Shown here in pieces: positions 33,342-43,798 of a stretch of 64,000 nt of DNA; positions within the stretch are counted from its first letter, which is position 1; each line of letters starts with the position of its first letter. A program made the translations under genes and the position numbers. The DNA comes from Colius striatus (taxonomy: Eukaryota > Chordata > Aves > Coliiformes > Coliidae), in assembly GCF_028858725.1 (NCBI RefSeq), contig NC_084761.1, forward strand, positions 32,146,501 to 32,210,500. Reading direction: 5' to 3'. The notes under the pieces are model-generated. The model saw only the letters and a list, made by a program, of their open reading frames with translations. It searched no databases and had not been told where the DNA came from.

Positions 33342-34880
33342 GTCATGTGATTATCAGCTGTCACACGTTGTCTTGTTTGCAAACGCTTCAGAATTATGAT
33401 CTTGGCAAAGTTTCGGGTTTTGGTAGTAACGGAAGCGAATCGCTTTGGCACTTTAATGTGGGTTATATTTTTATTGGTTTTCTGGTGTAGATGTGCCCAT
33501 CTCATGTTCTTGCACTTTGTAATTGTACTTTCTGAATGACTAAAGTTTCACTATAAATACACGGGAAAGTAAACCTTACAAGTAAAGTTTTGAGAAAGCA
33601 ATTCTACTTGAGCTCTTGCTGCCTGAGATTGTTCTCATCACTTGTGATAGGGTTATAAATAGTAAGGTAATTCACTAACATTTTTGGTTGCTACTTGCAT
33701 CAGAGTAATGTAGGAGAAAAGTGTTTTTTGTGACAGCCAGTTAGCTTGCTTTTTGGGCCAGTGAGTGAGGAGATTTTTGGCATATGAAGGAACATTTGGT
33801 GACTGCTAGCAAATTGCTGAGCAAGTACCTTTTTATTTTCAAAACAAACCCCAGGATTGTCAGATAAAGTTTGAGCTGACAGTGTAGGTGCAAACTGCTA
33901 GCTTTTGGACTGTCATTCCACTGTAAACTTTGATTCTTCATGGCAATGGTAAGAGAATTGACAAACTTGTCCCTACCTCTAGACAATTATTTGATACTTA
34001 AAACTTAGCTAACTTTTTGTCGCTAGTATGGAAAACTAAACTCTGCATTCCTCCTCACAGAAAGTACTGTAGCACGGGATCTGAGGTAGATCTGGGGCTG
34101 TAACTGTCTATAACTTCTCTGACCTTACTAAAACTTCAATGAGGGCTTTTTTCTGAAGATGTGGTATCTGAGTTGAGGGTCCCAGGGTAAGTAAAAACAC
34201 TTCAGTGAATGTAAGATTGAGTGAAGGTGGCAAAGGCATGCTGATTTTCAAAGACAGAGGTTTCAGAGGATTATAGTGGCAAGGAATGTCTTTCAAATAT
34301 CTTGAAAAAAAACTTTTTATAACCAACTTAGTGACATATTTTAGGGATGGAAATGCTTAGGACAAAACATTAGGAATATGAGACTTCCTTAAAACACTTT
34401 TGAATACAAAACAAAATAGGCCATGGAATGTGGAGACAAATATGCCAAGTATGTCCTCTATTACAAATTTGTGAACTAAAACCTCTTTGTGGAGTGTCAT
34501 GGCTGTGTGGGGCATCCTTGGCATTACTACTTAGTCAGTAACTTGGGTCAGGTGAAGGACATAATGACTTGTCACACACTTCTATGTTCTCATAATTGCA
34601 ACTTTTATTTTAGTTCTCTCTGAAGGTCAAGCTTCGTACTGAAAATGGTGCTGTTGCAGGTATTTACATAAAGGGAAACGTTCTTACAAACTCTAGAAGT
34701 GCCCTAGTATTCATGCACATGGTTGCTGCACATTAGGGTTTTTTTGGGGTTTTTTTTGTCTCATGTCTTCATCATGATGCTATAGCTAAGAAGCATCAAA
34801 ATACGTGGGGTTTTTATGTGTACTGTAATCTCCCCAAAGCAAAACTTCGCTGAGCCAATAAAGTGTCTGCGTTACTCAAG
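33342..34880 (+). other. RAB33B: RAB33B 3'UTR (probable)
   Basis: Sequence between the stop and the AATAAA hexamer at 34857-34862, which is followed by GTGTCTGCG as a possible downstream element. An earlier non-canonical end cannot be excluded. Confidence 0.6.
34857..34862 (+). terminator. RAB33B: polyadenylation signal AATAAA (RAB33B)
   Basis: Canonical hexamer followed closely by a GT-rich stretch, about 1.5 kb downstream of the RAB33B stop. Confidence 0.6.
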
Positions 34881-37509
34881 AAATGGCTCCACCCTGGTCA
34901 TTTTTTCCAGCTCTCTCAACTAGAGTTTTAAAAGATGCCTTTCCAGATACAGTGAGAATGGATGACGACCCCTAATGAAAGTACTGTCTTTAATCTTATT
35001 TCATCTCTAAAATATGGTTTAATGGTTTAAAAATGAGTTACATTCTGACTTTGATGGGAGGGAGTAGCATGGGAGTCCAGACAAGACCCCGATGGTGGAT
35101 TCTACCCCCTCTCAGACTTTCACACCTTCATCTGTGACTCATGGGGATTTTCCTACCTGGGATGGGAAACACGGCACGGCAGAACAAACCCATCAGTAAC
35201 AGTTTTTCCCTCAAACACCACAGCTTTTCACAAAGTGACCAGTGCAATGCTTGTCTAGAGCTTTGATCGATACCAGGCCAAAAATTGCTGGTTTTTGTCT
35301 TTGAATCCCGTAACATTTGGTCTTGCACTGGGAGGGCAGCTGCTCTGTTTTTGCAGCTGGTCATGGACCCATTACCCAATGCATCCTGCGTGACACAGGA
35401 ATTAGCTTGGAATTGAACCCTGCACTAATATTTTCCCCAACTGAACATTTACTAACTTGCTGCTGTTATACATTCATTGGAAATTGTGTTCCTTTTCCCT
35501 TTTTGGTGAATATTTTCATTTCCCCCTGGATATATAATTGGAATGGTCTTTTTTTTCAGTCTCCCAGAGCCCTGCTTTCAAGGCCATTGACTGATATTTT
35601 GTTACATCTCAATTGCCATAGAGAAAGCCACATACCATTTTTAAATTAATAATACTGTTACTTTTCAAGGGGGAGTCTGGCTTCCCATGCAAAGGGACAC
35701 AAAAGTAACATGCAATCTTAAACCTGAACTTGTAGGTAGCATTCAAAATCAACTCTATTCTAGGACTTGCAAAAAACCACTACTTTGAGTTTGAGGGTTG
35801 GGGGTCATTTCCTGTCTGTTGGCACTGGCTGCCCAAAGGAGGCCTCAGTGGGGGCTGTGAGGCAACTCTGAGAGCCAAAGAGCTGCTGCCGGTTTCCAGT
35901 GTTGTCCTGGGAGTCGCTGGGCTCTGTACAGCTGCACAATCAGCCTCACAGAGGCTGACGCCTGTTGAAGCACTTGCTGAAGGCAGCTCCTTGTTCTGAA
36001 GGCACCTTCTTGTTCTGCAGAGCCCAAAGGCAGGCATGGGAAAGGTAAAAGCTGCTAGCCAGCCTGGGACCATCACTCGGGCTGAATCCTGCCCTGCGCA
36101 GATGTCGCTTGTATTGTTTTCTGCCTTTGCTGAATCCCCTCTGGTTAATGTGAATCTTGATGCAATACTTAGCTAATATTTCACATGAATGAAAAGCAAG
36201 TTTCCCAACAACACCAATAATCATTTCAAGAAAATCAGAGCCCTTTCCTCTTCCTGCTTTTGTCACCTCTGAAAAACAAGCTGGCATTGATGTAATGTGC
36301 CTGCGGACCAGGGATTGAGTGGTGCTCATTGACCAGACACGCCTTGTAGTTGCTACTAAGAGTGAGAATGTCAGAGCCTTAAGGTAAGCAGGCTGAGTGG
36401 AGCACAGGCTGTTTGTGTCTCTGTACCAGCAGACCCAGCCCTCTCTTCTGCTGCATTCACCTCAGTGGAAAAGGCTGCTCTGTGCCTTTAGCTAAACCAG
36501 TGGTAGCAGCTCAGAAGCAGCCCAGCAGACAGGCACATGGCATTTAACAAATGAGGTGCCCCTCCCCTTTGTTTTTCTGATTTGGTTGTTTTGATAATGA
36601 TAATTATTATTTGAAATAAATGGTACCTCTTAAAGAAAAATATAAAAAAGGGAGGGGGTGCATGTTTTCGATTTCTATCTGCTTATGTCTTATTTTGAAA
36701 CCTGTAGGGTGCACTTGAGTCTTAGGGTCTCTGTTTCCAGTAAGAGATGGAGTCAGAAAACAAACTTTGCTCATACATTTAAAAACAATGATGTCAGAAC
36801 CTCCACCAGATCCTTCAAGTAGTTGCTTGCTTCTAGAGAATCAAGGAAAACCAAATATATTTGACAACACCCAAGAGCTCAAAGGGGCCTCTCCTTTTAC
36901 CTGCTCCTATCCATCATAATCCATCTTTCTTTTGTGTCCTGCTTTAAAACAAGTAACTGCAGGACTGTGGCCTTGTCTCTGTGTTTGACTGTAAAAGCAG
37001 TACACAAAAGACAGTCAGATCTTCATTTTGTAAGATAATGGTGGGTTTTTTCCCCTCCAATAGTACTGATATTTTTCAGCAGGAAGTATACAGAGCACCG
37101 TTTTTTTTTTAAAGGGTGAGCATTGTCTCTGTAACATCTCATATGCTCCCTTTTAAACAGGCTTTCTGGTTCAGACACAGTCAACCCCCTGAAAAACAGA
37201 TACAAGTTGCATAGCTACATCTGTAAGCACACAACACCAGTCACTACAACGTGGAGCCTGTGTGATTACAGCCCATACACACATGTGCAGGCACATACAC
37301 AGGGGTATTAAATGAAAAGGAAGAGCCAACTGGTGCCAATGTGTGCATAGCAAAAGTGAGAGTCATAAGACCATAATCTTTGCTCGGTACTTCCTTTTTT
37401 CACTGTTTTGTTTACTGTTTGCATCACCCCTTTGAAAAGGTCACAGTCAGAAAAAGACTGTTGTGAGGCAATACAGTAAATTCCCTCTTCATTTATTTAG
37501 TTAGTTACT
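34881..37509. other. intergenic, no gene recognised
   Basis: Unique-looking sequence. Minus-strand frames at 35780-36329 (up to 127 codons) overlap each other in different frames and have no family signature. Nothing further can be supported. Confidence 0.55.
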
Positions 37510-37540
37510 TTTAGAACTACCATTCTATGATTCTATGATC
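37510..37540 (+). mobile_element. CR1-like 3' tail
   Basis: ACCATTCTATGATTCTATG is the typical CR1 terminal repeat. The diagnostic body is not visible upstream. Confidence 0.45.
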
Positions 37541-37801
37541 TCCTTCCCCCACCCCTCCCTTTTTCCCTGGGAATGGGGAATGTGGTCAGTCCCTCACAGA
37601 TGGTCTCTGCCTCCTAGAGAAGAACAACTCTTCTCTTCTGGAAGATGCTGCTTAAAAAGTGATTGTTGAGGCACCGAATTGGCTCAGCCCCAAAACTGGG
37701 TCTGACTCAGAGCTGGCGAAAGATTCAAGCACCCTCTTACAGGAGCCACCATTACAGCCACTTCCCCATTACCAGAAATGGCTCCACACAAACCCATGAC
37801 A
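37541..37801 (+). mobile_element. partial LTR, same family as the two solo LTRs
   Basis: GTGGTCAGTCCCTCACAGAT, TGCTTAAAAAGTGATTG, AATTGGCTCAGCCCC and CACACAAACCCATGACA match the 3' portion of the element at 18356-19450 block by block. The left two thirds are missing. Confidence 0.8.
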
Positions 37802-38716
37802 ATGGTGGTGATGAGATATAAATATACTTTAAATTTATTTTATATATATATATAGTCATAAAATGAAGACCATAAAATATGTACATTCATAAATAGATTC
37901 TTTTTAGACATCATAAACACACATGATTTGGCATCTTAAGCCGCATTTTTGTGAGGGGAGCTGCAGAGAATGCCAACTTTTTGTTAGGTTAGCGAGGTGA
38001 CCGTGTGGTACATGACACTTGTGGGAGCTCAGCGCCAGCATCCACTGTCAAACTGCAGCTCTCGGGCTTTATGGGTAAAGGGCTGGTTCATGTAGCAAAG
38101 ACTTGGGTCAATCAGGTTGCTAAGCTGACTGCACAGAGCAAAATAAAAGCCACAGAGGCAACTCCTCTGAGATAGAGTTAAGGCAAAGAGTGTGGCAAAT
38201 AAGACCACCAGCTGTGATCCTAAATGAGTCTCGAGATTATTGGGAGGCAGGAGGGGGCAAGGGTTTAATAATCTTTTAGTATAGACGCTATATAGACAGA
38301 AACTAATATTGACTTAAAAAAAAGTGCTGGGTGTATTTAAAAGCACAAAGTTGGGAAAAAATGTCAGAAGATGAAGGATGAAATACAAACCAAAATAATT
38401 TGTTGTTGTAAAACTAGGATGCCGTATAAATGTCACGTCAATTAAAGAGAACACATTTTTCTGGTAGTACTCAAGCTGTAACTATAAAAAAACCCCAACA
38501 GCAGAAATTACTGCAGCAGCTCAGAAGTGCAAGTGAAACTGTGGAGTTTTATAGTGTGTGTCAGATCGACCTGAAGAGGTGCAGGACACAGAAGGTACTG
38601 TCTTTACATAAAAACTGCCTGGGAAGGCTGGGAAATACTGTTTGCTTTGATGGGCTTTACCTCCTCAAGGTAAGAGTGAAATCCAAAGGCTTTTCCCCAC
38701 ACTTATACGTTAGTGC
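37802..38716. other. intergenic, no gene recognised
   Basis: Contains a short (TA)n run near 37841-37855. The 99-codon plus-strand frame at 38430-38729 has no recognisable domain or splice context. Confidence 0.5.
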
Positions 38717-38775
38717 TGTGGAATCATAGAAAATCACAACTGGGAGGACACCATAAGGATCAAGAAATCAAACGG
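38717..38775 (-). mobile_element. CR1 3' end remnant
   Basis: GGAATCATAGAAAATCACAA with GGGAGGACACCATAAGGATC is the reverse complement of a diverged CR1 3' end. Confidence 0.55.
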
Positions 38776-39120
38776 GCTGACTCCAAAAGACATGTGCTGT
38801 GCTTCAATTATATTAGGCATTTTTTCTGCTGACTACAAAAAAAAAAGAAGAAAAGCACTTTCCTTTCAGCTGCAGGCAAATATCCCTGCCTGTTTTCTGA
38901 ACATACCTGTATTTCAATTGATTACTACTATTCCCATCCTTTCCCAGCTGTTTTAAGACTCTCTTCTGTAGCCTACTTTTACCTAGCAGCTAGCAGGACA
39001 TTTGCACGTGGTGCAGGTTGCTGGATGATAAGGAAGCAGCAGCCAGGGAGGTAGATGAAAGAAACTGCTACATGAGAGCTTCTGAGACAGAGCAAAAGCT
39101 TTGAGGAGAAGCTCTTGATT

Positions 39121-40005
39121 TATCATACAATCATTTGGGTTGGAAAAGACTGTTAAGATCATTGAGTCCAACCACTAACCTCACGCTGCTAAGCTCATCA
39201 GTAAACCATGTCCCTCAGCACCTCATCTACACGGCTTTTCAATATCTCCAGGGATGGGAACTCCACCACCTCCCTGGGCAGCCCCTGCCAGTGTTTAACA
39301 ACCCTCTCAGTGAATCAGTTCCTCCTAATCTTCAATCTAAACCTCCACTGTCCCAACTTGAGACCATTTCCTCAGCTGTAGAGAGTGATCATGTCTCCTC
39401 TCAGCCTCCTCCTCTCTAGGCTAAACATCCCCAGCTCATCAGACTTGTGCTCCAGACCCTTCCCCAGCTTTGTCTCTGGACATGCTCCAGCACCTCCATG
39501 TCCATCTTGTAGTGAAGGGCTAGTTCTGCGCTGAACACAGCATTTGAACTGCAGCCTCACCAGCGCTGAGTACATGGGAACAATCACCTCCTTGGTCCTG
39601 CTGGCCACACTATTTCTGATACAAGCCAGGATGCCTTCGGCCTTCTTGGCCACCTGAGCACACTGCTGGCTGCCAGCTATCCTTTTCCATGGGACAACTT
39701 TCCAGTCACTATGCCTTAAGCCTGTAGCATTGCCTGGGGTTGTTGTGGCCCAAGTGCAAGACCCAGCCCTTGGCCTTGTTGAACCTCATACGCTTGGCCT
39801 CAGCCCATCTATCCAGCCTGTCCAAGTCCCTCTGAAGAGCCTTCCTACCCTCAAGCAGGTCTATGCACTCACCCAGCTTGGTGTCATCAGTAAATTTACT
39901 GCGGGTGCATCGAGCCCCTTATCCAGATCGTTGATAAAGATGTTAAACGGAACAGGCCTCAACACTGAGCCCTGAGAAACACTTTATTTATCAAGCCAGG
40001 TAATT
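39121..40005 (-). mobile_element. CR1 LINE copy (about 0.9 kb)
   Basis: Reading the + strand: TTGGGTTGGAAAAGAC, GTCCCTCAGCACCTCATC, AATATCTCCAGGGATGGG, GGCAGCCCCTGCCAGTG, CTTGGCCACCTGAGCACAC, TTGTGGCCCAAGTGCAAGAC and TTGGTGTCATCAGTAAATTT, all in the order expected of a reversed CR1 3' region. The copy is 5'-truncated; its reverse-transcriptase frame is short and broken. Confidence 0.92.
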
Positions 40006-41179
40006 ATTCTGCTATAAACTTGTACACTTGTGTAGTAAACAGCTTATATGCTTTCTTTAATAGGCAAGCCCTATGTATTCCTGCTGTGATTCCCCACACA
40101 AAATATTTTAGGCCAGTTCATCTACCTATAGTGAAGTTTGACTTTGATTTTTCAGTACTTGGTGCCAGAACAGAGATGTCTGTGGAACATGCAGAGCTCT
40201 GATTTTTTTTTTTTTAATCCCCAACTTCTCACTGCCTTTTGCAAGCAAAGAGGAAAGGGATTTGTGCCCAGCAAAGCTGCCTGCTTCCCATTGCCCTGCC
40301 TCTGAGCACCAGCAGCCCAGCAGCACTGAGGAGCAACAGCACCAGCTGTATCTATCTGGAGCTCACCAGCTGCCTTAGGGGGTGGTGAGACTAAACGTGT
40401 CTGTTGGTAGCAAACAGCATCCAGCAAACACCATGTAGGTCCCAAACAATTTGTAGTACTCAATGGGGTTGGGGAAAAACCAAAATGCTCCTGTCAGTCA
40501 GCGAGCACAATGTAAGTGTTGGACTGCACGGCTTAAAGAAAAATCAAATTCCCAAACAAGCTAGTTGTCAAAAAACATACCTGAAATGGTTCCCTCAGCC
40601 TCACCGTGATGCACACCCCTCCTACCCCAGCACCTTCTGGCCCTTCCTGCGGGGAAAAAACGGCTTCAGCAAATACTTTGCCCTTAGTTGAACGTTAACT
40701 CACAGAACCAGCTGCCCTGACTAACCCGATTACGCCCTGTGATTAAGTGTGGCCACTGCTAATGGAGACGCTGGCAGCCTTCACTCCTGTAGCCCGGGGA
40801 TTTTGTGTACCTGGTTCTGTGCCTTGAGGAACAGAGCAGCTTGAAAGAGATGGATGTTTGGCATCAAGACCTGAGTCACGTTTGCACCTATCATTTCCCT
40901 TCAAAATGCCAAGTTACTTGGGTTCCTTAGCGGTACAGCGTGGGGAGCATGTGTGTAAGGTGTGGCACCTGTGTGCACAGGCTGTTCCGCTGCAGAACAA
41001 GCGTTGGGCTCAGGGGGGACCTGTGATTTCTACTGTTCCTCCCTGGGCTTTGCCTGCATTACTGTGTGGGCACTGCCCTGAAGTGCACCCACTGCTGCAC
41101 TCACAGACCATCACCCTGGCATGTGTAACTGTAGCAGCTACAGGCCTTTGCCCGCCCCAGAGGGAACCCACACACAACC
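40006..41179. other. intergenic, no gene recognised
   Basis: Unremarkable unique sequence; overlapping short frames on both strands, none with family support. Confidence 0.5.
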
Positions 41180-41230
41180 CCACAATGGTCAGGCTTGGAA
41201 GGCACCTCATCTAGTTCAACTCCCTGATAA
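41180..41230 (-). mobile_element. CR1 3' end remnant
   Basis: CACAATGGTCAGGCTTGGAA and CACCTCATCTAGTTCAACTC are reversed CR1 terminal blocks. Confidence 0.6.
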
Positions 41231-41596
41231 ATCTTGTGGTGCTGGGAAGGAACAGGGAAGCTGGCGCAGTTCCTGGCATTTTGCCAACAAGGAAAAGCCT
41301 GTGGAGAACAAACGCTGCTGGAGGTGCCATGGAGGTGTGTTTGCACGATAAATGAAAATCCAACAGACTCCTCTCAGCGAGAGCACAAACCATGGAAAGT
41401 CTCTGGAGATAGGGGCAGGCCCTGGGAAGGCACCTCATCAAGCATGTGGAACAGGCTACTAAATATAGCCCTGGAAGCTGCAATCAGGACTGTATTTTCT
41501 GCAATGCTAACCAGTTAGAGGGAGTGACATTCAGTTGGTATTCAGTGCCACCAATTTCCATATTGCAGCTGTTTCTTTTCTAGAAACTTTCCTTTC

Positions 41597-42060
41597 ATAG
41601 AATCATGGAATTGCTTGGTTGGAAAAGACCTTTAAGATCATTGAGTCTAGTCACCAACCTCACATTGCCAAGCCCTCCCTTAACCATGTCCCTCAGCACC
41701 TCATCTACACAGCTTTTCAATATCTCCATAGATGGGGACTCTGCCACGTCCCTGGGCAGACCCTGCCAATGTCTAACAACCCTCCCAGTGAAAAAGTTCT
41801 TCCTAATCACCAATTTCAAGCCCTCTGGGTGCAACTTGAGGCTGTTTCCTTTTGTCCTGCCATTTGTTACTTGGGAGAAGAGATCAACTTCCACCTCACT
41901 ACAACCTCCTTTCAGGCAGTTGTTGAGGGTGATCAGGTCTCCTTTCAGCCTCCTCCAGGCTAAACCAACCCAGCTCCCTTAGCTGCTTCCCATAAGACTT
42001 GTTCTCCAGACCCTCCACCAGCTTCATTGCCTATCTCTGGACACAGTTCTTGTAGGAAAA
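41597..42060 (-). mobile_element. CR1 LINE copy
   Basis: ATAGAATCATGGAATTGC, TTGGTTGGAAAAGACCTTTA, CATGTCCCTCAGCACCTC, AATATCTCCATAGATGGGGA, GGCAGACCCTGCCAATG and CTTCCCATAAGACTTGTTC give a reversed CR1 3' region with its terminal end on the left. Confidence 0.92.
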
Positions 42061-43456
42061 GCTACTGAAATCATGTGTCTGTAGGTGATCTTTGGGGCTG
42101 GTGTTGCAATAGCAGTCCTGTCATTGCATCACTGGCAAGGCTGCAAAAGGAAATAACAGCCATGAAGGGCTTTAGAGCTGCTGCTGAGTCAATTACATCC
42201 ATTTTTATTTAGAAGTAGCACAGAGCATACTTCCTTTCACATACTTCATGCTTCAGTATCTGCTGATAAGGCTTCTTCACAGCCAAAGAAGTGCCCACCA
42301 CACTGAATTACACTTGATGTGTACCATCCCATACTGTAATGACTAGTTAGAGTCAGGAGAGTATTTCTGGATGGGACCATAGCTTCCACCCAGAAAATGA
42401 TGCAGTGGCTGAGCAGTGTATTTTAGCAACAAACTACTTCTAGTAAGTTTCTTCTGTGAGAGGCAAAAAACTGATTTAGACTAAAGGAGAATCAAAGCCA
42501 CATTGCTTTCAGCAATCACAATAGCTTCTTGGGGAGTCTCACTTTCTTTTCATGCACAAGAACAGAAATTTATGTTGATCAAGGAGAAAAGCCCCAACAT
42601 TTCATTGCAGACTGTTTGGAGTTACACCAGAAGCATCTGAGGAAGGGGAAAGTAGTCAGGCTCAGTGCTTTGATGCTTGCTGATGGGCATTACACCAGAG
42701 AAGAAGGCACTGCATCAATTTTTAAAATTATACTGGTTGAATCACTTTAATACAGTCATTCAAACATTGATACCTTCAAATGGACATGTGCTGTGGCACC
42801 AATTGTGTTTTGGTTGGTGTATGCAAACACACGAAGGCATTTAGAAGCAAAGCCAGAAAGAATATGGCTACTGTGACATGTAGCCAAACTTCCAGCTGGC
42901 AGAACACGACCTGCAGCCTTGAGTGAAGCTGCTGGCGTGAGCAGAGAGGGATGGGGGCAGCCAGGCAGCAGAGAAGCGATGAGTGAGCAGTAAAGGGTTG
43001 CAGCAGGGGGCTAGCGATTAGGGCTCTCTCTTGATCCCAGTACCTTTCTTTATAATCCCAGTACCATTCTTCATAATCCCAGTACCTTTTTTCTTTATAA
43101 AGCCAGCAATTAGTACACTTAATGGCTGAAGTCAGCAATGGGGACACTCGGTAGGCACCTTCCTTACAAAGCGGTGCCAGGGTCCACGAGGACTTCCTCA
43201 ATATGCAGCTTAGGGTGGTTTTTCCGTTCAAAGTTACAACAAAAGGTGCAAAACATCTTCAAGCAAGAACAATTGAATTGCCTTTGCTTTGGGGAGTGGG
43301 AAAGGCACTTCATCTGCTGCAATAAAAGATAACTGCTACCCAAGATCTTTCCTGGAGTTACATGGCCCGTGGTGGATGTGATCCCACCACTCACAGCATT
43401 TTCTCAAGATGAGAACTTACTTTGAAACCGACAGTTTCTTTAAAAATATCATTGTA
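42061..43456. other. intergenic between CR1 and tetraspan gene 3' end
   Basis: No gene was recognised. A small tandem repeat lies at 43030-43098. A distal minus-strand AATAAA near 42206-42211 could extend the 3'UTR of the tetraspan gene into this part. Confidence 0.45.
43030..43098. repeat. three imperfect copies of a 21-24 bp tandem repeat
   Basis: The core ATCCCAGTACC occurs three times (starting near 43034, 43056 and 43077), each followed by a T/C-rich stretch ending TTATA or TCATA. On the minus strand it gives a fortuitous repeat of YWDY-like codons. Confidence 0.75.
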
Positions 43457-43462
43457 TTTAAT
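43457..43462 (-). terminator. possible polyadenylation signal ATTAAA (tetraspan gene)
   Basis: TTTAAT on the + strand, ATTAAA on the coding strand, about 340 bases past the stop codon. It is a common variant hexamer; use is not shown by the sequence alone. Confidence 0.35.
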
Positions 43463-43798
43463 ATTTGAATGCCTAAGGCTAGCACTGCTAGACAAACCAC
43501 ACAAAGAATCCTAGTGGAATAAAATATGATGTAAGTACAAAAGCTGGAGGAAAAGATGCTCACGCTGTCCAGAGGCAATGAGGTGTTGTAACTATACAAA
43601 GTCTGAATGTCCAAAAACATCTGCAGATCTTCTTCTTTGCACTGTGGTCTTCGCTTTATGTTGGGCATTCAACAGTTTTCTCTTTCTGCTTTTCAAAAGG
43701 CCAAAGGAAAGTGCTCAACTATTTTAAAGAAGAAGAACTTCTTACATCCATCTTGCCACCTTTTCAGATCAGTAGCTGCAAAATGCTGGACCACTTTT

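Noticed and set aside
35780-36329. Minus-strand frames of 98-127 codons
   Set aside because: Three overlapping frames, none with a known motif; likely chance.
38430-38729. 99-codon plus-strand frame
   Set aside because: Intergenic, runs into a CR1 remnant, no recognisable domain or splice site pattern.
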